From: Victivallales bacterium
GTDB taxonomy: Bacteria; Verrucomicrobiota; Lentisphaeria; Oligosphaerales; Oligosphaeraceae
Length of the DNA stretch: 12,972 nucleotides
Assembly (NCBI GenBank): GCA_017615955.1
Contig: JAFZZD010000239.1
Location: 1 to 12,972, forward strand
Direction of reading: 5' to 3'
Each line of letters begins with the position of its first letter. Position 1 is the stretch's first letter. Below the pieces are notes generated by a model that saw nothing but the letters and a program-made list of their open reading frames with translations, ran no database searches and was not told where the DNA came from. A program made the translations under genes and the position numbers. Shown here in pieces: positions 1 through 6,854 of this stretch.

Positions 1-38
1 GCCTTGGTGATTGGCAATGATGTTTTTTTCACTCGGTA

Positions 39-67
39 ATTATATCATGCAAACAAGCGAGACGCAA
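39..67 (-). promoter_or_regulatory. Extended -10 promoter firing leftwards out of the window
   Basis: The minus strand has TTGCGT (62-67), exactly 17 bp, then TATAAT (39-44) preceded by TGA, giving the extended -10 form TGnTATAAT. The start would be near base 32. It lies downstream of the ROK gene and its inverted repeat, so it probably drives a separate gene on the same strand beyond position 1. This implies that the cluster ends with ROK. Confidence 0.55.
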
Positions 68-89
68 GGGGGTGCAATGCATTTTTTTG

Positions 90-109
90 TGGCAATATTT
101 AGCTTGCCA
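90..109. promoter_or_regulatory. TGGCAA-N8-TTGCCA dyad upstream of the left-edge promoter
   Basis: tggcaa (90-95) and ttgcca (104-109) form a perfect 6-bp inverted repeat with an 8-bp spacer, 22 bp upstream of the proposed -35. A further tggcaa half-site... reads as ttggcaat at 11-18, downstream of the proposed start. The arrangement suggests a regulator binding site; which protein binds is unknown. Confidence 0.3.
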
Positions 110-160
110 TATATTTTCTAGCAAGAATGGTGAATTTATTGCAATATGAAAATAAATAAG

Positions 161-211
161 GGACGAAGGGAGAACAACAGTGATATCTGGGTTATGTAGT
201 CCCTTCGTTCC
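161..211 (-). terminator. Possible terminator-like inverted repeat after the ROK gene
   Basis: acgaaggga (163-171) and tcccttcgt (200-208) form a perfect 9-bp stem; with one bulged base the outer gg/cc (161-162, 210-211) also pair. It begins two bases past the ROK stop codon and has a long 28-base loop. On the minus strand an AT-rich stretch (CTTATTTATTTTCAT) follows. The long loop and interrupted T-run make it an untypical intrinsic terminator. Confidence 0.4.
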
Positions 212-213
212 TG

Positions 214-1476
214 TTAGTCATCCAGCTTTGGGCAGGCCTGGTTGAAGGCGTCTGGCGAGGACAGCAGTTTGTCCACCACCATTAGTGTCGCACCTGCCGC
301 CTCATTGCCGCCGCCATCCTGGAATATCATCTTCATGGCTCTGTTTGCGCTGTCAAACAGTAGTTCGCGCACATTTGCCTCCAGCCTCTGCTGGAATGTC
401 TTGCCCAGGAAAAGCAGGTCGCCAGTCAGTATCAGCGAATCAGGGAAGCAGTTGTTTGCCTGGTTTGCGAGGGCGATTGCCAGGTAGCGCAGGGCATTGT
501 CCACCACCTTGGCGGCAATGGCCTCTCCGTCTTCATATCTTCTGCCAAGTTCCCTTATGGACAAGTCAGACCTGCCATATTCCTGCCTGGCGCATTTCAG
601 GACTGCCCTGACTGAGCATCTTGTCTCCAGGCAGCCACGCCGTCCGCAGGTGCAGGGCAGCCCATCGGGTTCGCAGATGTTGTGCCCCAGTTCGCCACCG
701 TGCTGGTTTCTGCTCATTACAATTCCCCCGTTGCAGCTCATGGATAGGCCAATGCCCCGTCCCAAGTGGGCAAGAAGCACGTTTCCGTGCGCAAGTTCAG
801 GATGCGTATGCAGTTCGTAGTGCATCTTGCATATCATCATGTCCGCGAACAGCGGCGTCAGTTTGAACTTGTCCAGAAAATGCCGTTTCATGTCAAAGCC
901 GCCTTGCGTGGAGAAATTGGCGGCGTTGGCCATGATGATGCCTTCCTTGTCCACCAGCGGGCCGAATGTGGATATGCCCACGCCCGCCAGCCTGGCGTTG
1001 CAAAAGGCCAGCATTCGTGATACGATGTCATCCAATGCGGAAAGATATTCATCCCAGCTCACATCCGTGCCAAAGCTGTGCTCGGACTGGTTGCGCGGCA
1101 TTCCCTGCAAGTCGGAGAGTGTTGCCATTATGTAGTTGGGCCTGAGGGCTATGCCCAGCACGAGGCCGCCCCGGTCCGACAGCACCAGTTTTTCCCGGGG
1201 GCGTCCATGTGCGGCCTCCGTCTTGCCCGCGCTTTTCACCAGACCGCGGGACATAAGATCCTGTATGGCGCGGGTGACAGCAGTGTTGTCACAACCCACC
1301 GCCTTGGCCAGCTCCACCCGCGAATAGCCGTTGTGGTTCAGCAGGGCCCGCAATATGGCCAGGGTGTTCCTGACGCGAATGTCATTCAATAATAAAAGAC
1401 TTCCTTTTTCCATGACCATGTCTGTGTGTGTTGCGGCTGGCTGTTGTTTTGCAAAGCCAGTGGCGGCTGGAAACAT
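214..1476 (-). CDS. ROK-family transcriptional regulator (NagC/XylR type)
   Basis: This is probably the sugar-responsive regulator of the locus. Residues about 33-85 form a winged helix-turn-helix (LAKAVGCDNTAVTRAIQDLM is the core), followed by the ROK fold. The ROK zinc signature is complete: H265 in GGELGH, then C275-T-C277-G-R-R-G-C282-L-E284. The N-terminal ATP phosphate loop, normally DxGGT, reads IALRP at residues 109-113 and so is lost. The second glycine loop (LGRGIGLS, 238-245) and D212 remain. It is therefore probably a sugar-binding repressor or activator, not a kinase. The start at 1476 is supported by AGGA four bases upstream; Met20 or Met22 are alternatives, because the HTH begins later and the first 19 residues look unconserved. 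It is the last gene of the cluster, 56 bp after the PHP gene. The effector cannot be read from sequence; a xylose- or glucose-type sugar is inferred from the neighbours. Confidence 0.94.
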   Translation of the reverse strand: MFPAATGFAKQQPAATHTDMVMEKGSLLLLNDIRVRNTLAILRALLNHNGYSRVELAKAVGCDNTAVTRAIQDLMSRGLVKSAGKTEAAHGRPREKLVLSDRGGLVLGIALRPNYIMATLSDLQGMPRNQSEHSFGTDVSWDEYLSALDDIVSRMLAFCNARLAGVGISTFGPLVDKEGIIMANAANFSTQGGFDMKRHFLDKFKLTPLFADMMICKMHYELHTHPELAHGNVLLAHLGRGIGLSMSCNGGIVMSRNQHGGELGHNICEPDGLPCTCGRRGCLETRCSVRAVLKCARQEYGRSDLSIRELGRRYEDGEAIAAKVVDNALRYLAIALANQANNCFPDSLILTGDLLFLGKTFQQRLEANVRELLFDSANRAMKMIFQDGGGNEAAGATLMVVDKLLSSPDAFNQACPKLDD

Positions 1477-1480
1477 AGCG

Positions 1481-1484
1481 TCCT
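1481..1484 (-). promoter_or_regulatory. Ribosome binding site supporting the long ROK start
   Basis: The minus strand reads AGGA, then four bases, then ATG at 1476. No comparable purine-rich site precedes the internal Met20 (1419) or Met22 (1413), where the upstream sequence is CA-rich. This favours the 420-residue form, although the four-base spacing is short. Confidence 0.45.
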
Positions 1485-1489
1485 GATGC

Positions 1490-1507
1490 GCCGCGCATGG
1501 CCGCGCA
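1490..1507 (-). repeat. Two 8-bp direct repeats 10 bp apart upstream of the ROK gene
   Basis: The plus strand carries gccgcgca at 1490-1497 and again at 1500-1507, so the period is 10 bp, about one helical turn. It sits 13-31 bp upstream of the ROK start, in the short gap after the PHP gene. It could be an autoregulatory binding site or simply GC-rich sequence; there is no evidence to choose between these. Confidence 0.35.
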
Positions 1508-1532
1508 GATAATGCAACAGCCGACTGGTGTT

Positions 1533-2429
1533 TTACTTGTTTTCCCTTGGGAAGATGTATGCTATGTCGTCTTCCTTGAAGCCGTAGAGGTCAAGAAGCA
1601 ATTCAGCGGAGGCGATGAGGGCAGGGTTGTAGTGTGCCGAGTGCTGGTCTGTTCCAATGGTGAATTTCACGCCCATTTCCCTCCACTGCACAAGCTGGCG
1701 CCAGCGTGCATCGCGGTATTCAGACGGGCATTTGGGGTCGTTGAGTTCTCCGATGTTGATTTCGGCGAAGGTTCCGTTCTTTGCAAGCGTCTCGCCTAGT
1801 TTCTCGTTCATCCAGGCGGGGATTTTTGCGAACACAGTGTAGTCATTGACGTCCTTCTTGTTATTGGGATCTCGGTAAGCCGCCCAGTTGTGGGCCACGT
1901 TAAGCGGATACCATGGGTGGGCAAGGATGTCGATCATTGGGTTCTCCGCCAAGAACATCATTTGCTTGAAGAGGTCCTCGCAGGCCTCCTCCAGGCAATA
2001 TGTGATCTTCAGCGGCCAATGCGCCCCGCCGATTACGTATTCGATGCCATTCTGCTTGAGGGCCTCCTCGTCGATGTCCAGGCAGGGCGAGAAGTCAGCT
2101 CCTTCTGGTGGCAAGTTGCGGCGAAGTCCATATACGGGGTCACAACCGATGCGCTGGTAATTTCCCGTTCTGATTGCGTCGCATTCCCATTTTGCCATGC
2201 AGGATATCTCCATGCCGAAATGGAATTCCGGCGGGCGTTTATGCCAGGAACGGAAATCGTTGGATGAGCTTTGTATGTCGCAGAGGTTGTGCCGAGTATG
2301 GTAGTGGTCGCTTATGCCGAACTCCGTCATCCCGCAGGCCAATTGCTCCTCCTGTATGTCATTGATGGTCGCACATGCACTGTCACAGGAATGCAACGAG
2401 TGTATGTGAAGATTCTGGCGTATTTTCAT
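1533..2429 (-). CDS. PHP-domain metallo-phosphoesterase (histidinol-phosphatase-like)
   Basis: This is a 298-residue PHP-superfamily hydrolase with every metal-ligand motif in place. These are HIH (H8, H10), SDHYH (D41, H42), GMEIS (E74), GGAHWP (H137), LAHPWYP (H171) and GTDQH (D261, H263). This arrangement normally holds a trinuclear metal centre that cleaves phosphoesters. There is no signal peptide, so it is probably cytoplasmic. GGAG lies eight bases before the start. It follows the GH42 gene by 68 bp and precedes the ROK gene by 56 bp, which suggests co-transcription with sugar catabolism. A histidine-biosynthesis role is unlikely because no his genes are nearby. A sugar-phosphate or other phosphoester substrate is inferred. 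The fold and metal site are clear; the substrate is unknown. Confidence 0.9.
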   Translation of the reverse strand: MKIRQNLHIHSLHSCDSACATINDIQEEQLACGMTEFGISDHYHTRHNLCDIQSSSNDFRSWHKRPPEFHFGMEISCMAKWECDAIRTGNYQRIGCDPVYGLRRNLPPEGADFSPCLDIDEEALKQNGIEYVIGGAHWPLKITYCLEEACEDLFKQMMFLAENPMIDILAHPWYPLNVAHNWAAYRDPNNKKDVNDYTVFAKIPAWMNEKLGETLAKNGTFAEINIGELNDPKCPSEYRDARWRQLVQWREMGVKFTIGTDQHSAHYNPALIASAELLLDLYGFKEDDIAYIFPRENK

Positions 2430-2497
2430 TGTTTCCGCTCCATGATGTAAACTTGTTCAGTAAACGTAACAGATTGTGCTTTGCTTTAGGCTCCAAA

Positions 2498-4597
2498 TTA
2501 ATGAATCAATAGCATTTCCACACCATATTTGCCCAATGACACGGATGTTGTGACTTTCTTTTTGCTGATGAGGCTTTTCCCTGGCGCGTGCAATTTGCAG
2601 GGGGCTGCCTCCTCGCTTTGGTTCAGGTAGAAGTGCAGTTCACGGCCTTTGGGCAAAAGCAGGCGGTGGAAGCGGATGGTGTCGTCAGCTTCAGGTATTT
2701 GAATGCCCGCCTCGCGCACGATGTCGCAGAAAAGGCGTCCCGCATCCGGGACGGCGGCTGTCTCCTTGCGCTTGATGTCATCGCTGATGCTGGCTCGCTT
2801 GGAGTACATGTTGCCCAGCGTGACGCCTAGTATGAAGGCCTTGCCCTTGCCGTATGTGTTGCGGACTATGAATACCTGCCCTGCCTTGTCCATGGCGTAT
2901 GCCGTTGCCTTGCCCAGAGGCCTCCATGTCTGAAAGATGTACGAACCCTCCAGTTCAAAGCTGCCCTTGCTGGTGGCAAGGCTGAACTTGGCATTGGGCG
3001 CAGTCCAGAACTTGCATTCGTTTGCGCCGAACACCTTGTCAAGCCCGCGTCCAGGCATTGCGGGTTCCATGCGAGTGTTTTCATCCCAGGAGGCCGTCAT
3101 CGGGTCGGCCAGCAATGTTCCGCCCTGTGCGACATAGCCCTTCAGCAGCTCCGCCAGCTCCTGTGACATCAGGTATCCGGCGGGCAGCACAAGCAGCTTG
3201 TATTGCGCCAGCTTCTTGGCTGTGATCCTCTCCGTGTGGAGTATGTCAACGGGTATGTCCTTGTCCCACATTGCACGGTAGTATCCCATGAGCGCGTCGG
3301 TGGTGTTCGTGCAGTTGCCGTGCATGGCGTGGTCCATGAGAATTGCGCGGGGATGGAAAAGAATGGCGATTTCAGCCTGTGGCGGCCTGGCGGCAAGCAT
3401 CAGCCTGGAATTGTCCGTGAGAACCTTGCCCACCTTGGCGACTGCCAAGGCTCGCCCCGTGGGGCGTCCCGCGCGGTCTGTGAGGCCGAAATGCATGCTC
3501 TCTGGCCCATACAGCTCAAGCCGCCATTGCCAATACAGCAGGCCTGATATGCCGTGGCTGGCGGACTCCCATGAGAACAATGCCAGCAACTCGGGTGAGA
3601 TGTCCACATTGTCAAAGCCATAACCTGGCTCCCCGGCAGTAAGTTCGGATTGCCAGAATGGCTTGCCTTCAGCGGCGCTGCGGGTGGAGTCCATGCTGAG
3701 CCCCAGCGGCGCCAGCTGGCTTGCCTCGCATGGGAAGCCTGAACAGCCCCAGGCGTCAAGCGCCGCGGCGTTCTTCCAGTCGTCAAATGCCATGCTGCCC
3801 AGCTCGCTGCAGGTGTCAGCTCCACCGCCCCAGGCATGGGCGATGACAGGACGCGCGGTGAACTTGCGTATGACATTTGCACGCCTCTCCACAAGGCCTG
3901 CTATGTTCTCCATCTGGAATGTGCGGAAATCCACCTTGTCTATGTACCCGCTGTTCCATGTGTTGGGGCGTACATCCTCCCAGGACGCGAAAGGGCGTCC
4001 CCATGCATGGGAAAGGCCTTCCAGCGTCTGGTAGCGGTTCTGGAGCCAGAGACGGAATTTGGCTCGTGTGGCGGTGCAGTAGCAGAAGTCCTTGAAGGGT
4101 CTGCTGCTTGCGTCAATCCAGGAATGGGGTTCGTTTATGGGTTCGTATGCGAATGCCGAATCTCCCAGAAACCTTACGCAGCGCTCAATGAAGCTCTCCT
4201 CCAGCAGACGTGTGATTTCGTGGTCAGGACAGAGACCAGGCCAGCCGCCTGACGGCGTGTTGCTGCGTATTGCGGGTTCAAAGGGACGCCCCTCGTGATT
4301 CACGTACCAGGCGTCCCTGTGTGCGCTTATCGCCCATTCTGGCGCACTGTGGATATGGAAGAGATATACCACACGCAGATGGTTCTTTGCGGCAAGCGTC
4401 TTTAAGCGCCCCAGCCATTCATAGTCGATGATTCCTGGGCGCGGTTCCAATGTGCCCCAGTTCAGCCAGACACGTATGGTGTTGAAGCCCAGTTTGCGGA
4501 TGTTCCGCATGTCCTCATCCCAGCTTTCAGGGGGCGGCGTCATTCCGCGGACGAATTGCACGCCAAACACAAAGTCATCCTGAACAAACTTGGGCAT
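2498..4597 (-). CDS. GH42-type beta-galactosidase-like glycoside hydrolase
   Basis: This 699-residue enzyme has an N-terminal (beta/alpha)8 barrel at about 8-395. It shows clan GH-A signs: FNTIRVWLNWGTLEP near the start, acid/base E156 in YEPINEPHS, and nucleophile candidate E318 in PFWQSELTAGEPG. Residues about 405-610 look like the GH42 trimerisation (class I amidotransferase-like) domain, with LLVLPAGYLMSQELAELLKGYVAQGG as its landmark. The C-terminal 70-80 residues are a small beta domain. Length and domain order match GH42. There is no signal peptide, so it should act in the cytoplasm on imported oligosaccharides, releasing terminal beta-galactose or, in some family members, alpha-L-arabinopyranose. 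GGAG lies seven bases before the start. It follows GH10 by 103 bp. Other clan-A families with similar barrels cannot be fully excluded, so the exact substrate is open. Confidence 0.88.
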   Translation of the reverse strand: MPKFVQDDFVFGVQFVRGMTPPPESWDEDMRNIRKLGFNTIRVWLNWGTLEPRPGIIDYEWLGRLKTLAAKNHLRVVYLFHIHSAPEWAISAHRDAWYVNHEGRPFEPAIRSNTPSGGWPGLCPDHEITRLLEESFIERCVRFLGDSAFAYEPINEPHSWIDASSRPFKDFCYCTATRAKFRLWLQNRYQTLEGLSHAWGRPFASWEDVRPNTWNSGYIDKVDFRTFQMENIAGLVERRANVIRKFTARPVIAHAWGGGADTCSELGSMAFDDWKNAAALDAWGCSGFPCEASQLAPLGLSMDSTRSAAEGKPFWQSELTAGEPGYGFDNVDISPELLALFSWESASHGISGLLYWQWRLELYGPESMHFGLTDRAGRPTGRALAVAKVGKVLTDNSRLMLAARPPQAEIAILFHPRAILMDHAMHGNCTNTTDALMGYYRAMWDKDIPVDILHTERITAKKLAQYKLLVLPAGYLMSQELAELLKGYVAQGGTLLADPMTASWDENTRMEPAMPGRGLDKVFGANECKFWTAPNAKFSLATSKGSFELEGSYIFQTWRPLGKATAYAMDKAGQVFIVRNTYGKGKAFILGVTLGNMYSKRASISDDIKRKETAAVPDAGRLFCDIVREAGIQIPEADDTIRFHRLLLPKGRELHFYLNQSEEAAPCKLHAPGKSLISKKKVTTSVSLGKYGVEMLLIH

Positions 4598-4604
4598 TCT
4601 AAAA

Positions 4605-4630
4605 CTCCATTTTTGAGCTAATTTTCAAAA
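4605..4630 (-). promoter_or_regulatory. GH42 ribosome binding site and adjacent AT-rich dyad
   Basis: The minus strand has GGAG at 4605-4608, seven bases before the GH42 start. Directly upstream, 4611-4616 (ttttga) and 4625-4630 (tcaaaa) form a perfect 6-bp inverted repeat with an 8-bp spacer. The dyad could be an operator or a small leader hairpin. I see no clear -35/-10 pair here. Confidence 0.4.
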
Positions 4631-4660
4631 CTACCGCACCAAGGCGCAAACTGTAGGGTG

Positions 4661-4680
4661 CCGCTGGCGAAAGCCAGCGG
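4661..4680. repeat. Perfect GC-rich stem-loop between GH10 and GH42
   Basis: An 8-bp perfect stem, ccgctggc with gccagcgg, closes a gaaa loop on the plus strand (tttc on the minus, transcribed strand). It starts 20 bp downstream of the GH10 stop codon. No T-run follows on the minus strand, so it is not a standard intrinsic terminator. It may stabilise the upstream mRNA end or be a dispersed REP-like element; its flanks resemble those of the stem-loop at the right edge of the window. Confidence 0.7.
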
Positions 4681-4700
4681 GAAAGGCTGGATTACTCACA

Positions 4701-6014
4701 TCACAGACTTATTTCAAAGCGGTTTTCCGAGAACTTGCTGAGATTAATTTCGCGTCTGAACGTGCCGAAGTCCGTCTTGATTTCGAGTTCGTATTTTCCG
4801 TGGAAGCCCTGGAATTTATTTGCTTCTCCAGCATGATATTCCAGAGTGCCTGAACTGGTCCATTCCTGCTTGACCAGGCGTTCCAGCACCTTCCATGCCG
4901 GCTTGGGAGAGAAGTCCCTGCGCAGCAGGCCGCCCTTGGCATTGTTCTCGTCACAGGTTACGCCGACGTATGCCGTGTCATCCACCAGGTTCCAGTAGAA
5001 GATGCCATTGACGGCAGGGTGCGAGAAATACAGGCGGTAGAGACGTTCCAGCACCTGTTCCTGGTAGTCGTCTCCAAGATAGCCGTTAATGGTGAGTTCG
5101 GAGACATTGACGGGCAGGCCCAGCCGCCCCAGGGCATCCAGTGCCCGCAGTATGCGCATTGCGTTGAGGCTTACGGCGTGTGCGCCTTGCATCATCGCCT
5201 CGAAGTTGGTTTTCCCGTTCCATGACTGGTGCAGGAATGTGCCTATGCCATCTACCTTGCAGCCCTTGTTCAGCAGGTTTTCCGTGAGAAGCAGGGGCAT
5301 TGAGTAGCACTGGCGCTGCGGCCAGAAGCTGTCATTGTGAAGAAGTTCGCAGTTGGGAAAGTATTTTTCAGCCAGCTTGAATGCGAGTTCATAATGTTTT
5401 TCAGGCATGTCCTGGTTCAGGAGCATATAGCGCCATCCGTCCTGGTATGAGCCATTTTCATTGACTACGTCCCATACTCGTATGTCCCGTGAATAGCGTT
5501 CGCCGATTTCCCTGAAGCGTTTTTCAATCTGCTCCTCCAGTTCCATGCGGTCGTTGGAGGCCCATTGGGGCATGCTGGTCTGCCATAGCAGGCAATGCCC
5601 TTTCATGCCGATGTTGTGCTCTTTGCAGTATTCCACGCAAAGGTCAGGCGGCGGGCGGCGATAGATTGGGGGCGCATTTTTGCTGAAACGCGGCTTGCCC
5701 TGTTCAGGTTCCAGGTCAGACCAGTAGAATGGCACTGTCGCAAAGTTGAACAAGGAGGCGAAGCGTTTCCTGTATTTGGAATTCTCCTCCTCATTGCCAA
5801 ACTGGTCCAGCATGAAGAGGTTGGCCCCGAAGCGGAATTGGTGGCTTGCCTGGCGATACCTGATCTGCGCGCCTTCCACTGGCTTGCCTTCGTGAAACAG
5901 CCTGATCTTTGCAAAGCCCATGCGGTTTGCAGCCGTTCCAGTCTCAATGCGAAAATCCACCTCGGGGTCTTCACGGAAAAGATACTTTGTCAGAAGTGTG
6001 GCTGTCTCGTTCAT
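4701..6014 (-). CDS. GH10 endo-1,4-beta-xylanase-like protein, no signal peptide
   Basis: This 437-residue GH10 enzyme would cut the beta-1,4-xylan backbone or xylo-oligosaccharides with retention. The acid/base E186 lies in WDVVNENG and the nucleophile E306 in VNVSELTING. GHCLLWQTSMPQW (139-151) corresponds to the family's GHTLVWHSQxPxW, but the usual histidine after LVW is Q145. Residues about 20-62 form a beta-rich lead-in ending HQFRFGAN, which matches the usual start of the barrel. About 385-437 is an extra beta-rich tail (WTSSGTLEYH to the end) after the barrel. The N-terminus MNETATLL has no signal peptide, so the enzyme is probably cytoplasmic. Its Shine-Dalgarno is poor; the only AGGA is over 15 bases upstream. 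It lies 53 bp after the pseudopilin and 103 bp before GH42. Confidence 0.93.
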   Translation of the reverse strand: MNETATLLTKYLFREDPEVDFRIETGTAANRMGFAKIRLFHEGKPVEGAQIRYRQASHQFRFGANLFMLDQFGNEEENSKYRKRFASLFNFATVPFYWSDLEPEQGKPRFSKNAPPIYRRPPPDLCVEYCKEHNIGMKGHCLLWQTSMPQWASNDRMELEEQIEKRFREIGERYSRDIRVWDVVNENGSYQDGWRYMLLNQDMPEKHYELAFKLAEKYFPNCELLHNDSFWPQRQCYSMPLLLTENLLNKGCKVDGIGTFLHQSWNGKTNFEAMMQGAHAVSLNAMRILRALDALGRLGLPVNVSELTINGYLGDDYQEQVLERLYRLYFSHPAVNGIFYWNLVDDTAYVGVTCDENNAKGGLLRRDFSPKPAWKVLERLVKQEWTSSGTLEYHAGEANKFQGFHGKYELEIKTDFGTFRREINLSKFSENRFEISL

Positions 6015-6067
6015 GGATTGGCGCTAGGTCATGTCCTGGGTGAAAGGCGCACTTAATGGAAAGGCCA

Positions 6068-6826
6068 TTACCAGTTGCCGCTAGTATCGGCATTTGTTAT
6101 TAGCTTGCGATTTGAGAGACCCACCTGCCTGGAGAGGCTCACCCACTCCACGTGCCCGTCAATCAGGCAGAAGTTCGAACCCTCACTGTGCGGATACCTG
6201 AATTTATGCCATGGCGATGTATCATTCCAGGCATTGTAGTTGATGGCCTGGTTGGCAACGTTTGGAACTTCCGCCTCGGTGGTGTTGTTTCTGCGCTGCG
6301 AGCCGCACGCGAACATCAGCTTCTTGCCGGGGTTCACAATATTCTGGACTTTTGTGCAGGGGACTGCAGCTCCAGTTGCATCAGGCCCGCCGGCGTATGC
6401 TGGCATAATGCCTTCGTTGCTTCCATAGTTGTTGTATTTGTAGAAATTAGTTTCCGGCTTGGTGGAATTGTAATATTCATTAGCTGTAAGGTCTGGCTGT
6501 CCTGGATCAAAGAACACGGACTTTTCAGAGCCTGGTATTTCGGTGTATTTGTGCATTCCCAGGAAAAGCGACCATCCTATGCCGGAGAAGGTGTAGTCCT
6601 GGACTGTGAATTTGCCTTTCAATGCCCAACCGTGGAATTGGTCCTCGTAGTCCATGGTGTACTGGAGTTCCGAAAGACCCAGCTGCTTGAGATTGTTGGT
6701 GCAGCTGATTGACCTGGCCTTCGCGCGTGCCTTGCTTAGCGCGGGCAGCAGCATCGCCGCCAGAATCGCGATGATGGCAATCACAACCAGCAGCTCAATC
6801 AAAGTGAAGTTCGCGTGTCTTTTCAT
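6068..6826 (-). CDS. Type II secretion-like pseudopilin with H-X9-DG motif
   Basis: This 252-residue protein begins [15 protein letters not shown], a class III prepilin leader followed by a hydrophobic helix to about residue 30. Cleavage is expected before F7. The residue before the cut is N6, not the usual glycine, and the conserved glutamate is E11. The C-terminal part carries H213, nine residues, then D223-G224, followed by HVEW. This matches the prepilin-associated H-X9-DG domain seen with DUF1559-type proteins. Such pseudopilins are inserted in the inner membrane and processed by a prepilin peptidase; many occur as orphan genes in Lentisphaerota and Planctomycetota. GAGGT lies six bases before the start (6833-6837). 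It sits 28 bp behind the large secreted hydrolase and 53 bp ahead of GH10, so it is probably co-transcribed. Its job here is unknown; a surface or secretion-linked role in polysaccharide use is inferred. Confidence 0.95.
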   Translation of the reverse strand: MKRHANFTLIELLVVIAIIAILAAMLLPALSKARAKARSISCTNNLKQLGLSELQYTMDYEDQFHGWALKGKFTVQDYTFSGIGWSLFLGMHKYTEIPGSEKSVFFDPGQPDLTANEYYNSTKPETNFYKYNNYGSNEGIMPAYAGGPDATGAAVPCTKVQNIVNPGKKLMFACGSQRRNNTTEAEVPNVANQAINYNAWNDTSPWHKFRYPHSEGSNFCLIDGHVEWVSLSRQVGLSNRKLITNADTSGNW

Positions 6827-6854
6827 AAGATTACCTCGTTTGTTTAGCTTGTAA

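Noticed and set aside
1533..2429. Histidinol phosphatase (hisK) of histidine biosynthesis
   Set aside because: The PHP motifs fit, but no his genes are nearby and the gene lies inside a glycan-degradation cluster.
4661..4680. Intrinsic terminator after GH10
   Set aside because: The stem is strong but no T-run follows on the transcribed strand, so it is kept as a repeat or stabilising hairpin.
6068..6826. A true type IV major pilin
   Set aside because: The H-X9-DG C-terminus, the absence of pilus-assembly genes and the size favour the orphan pseudopilin class.
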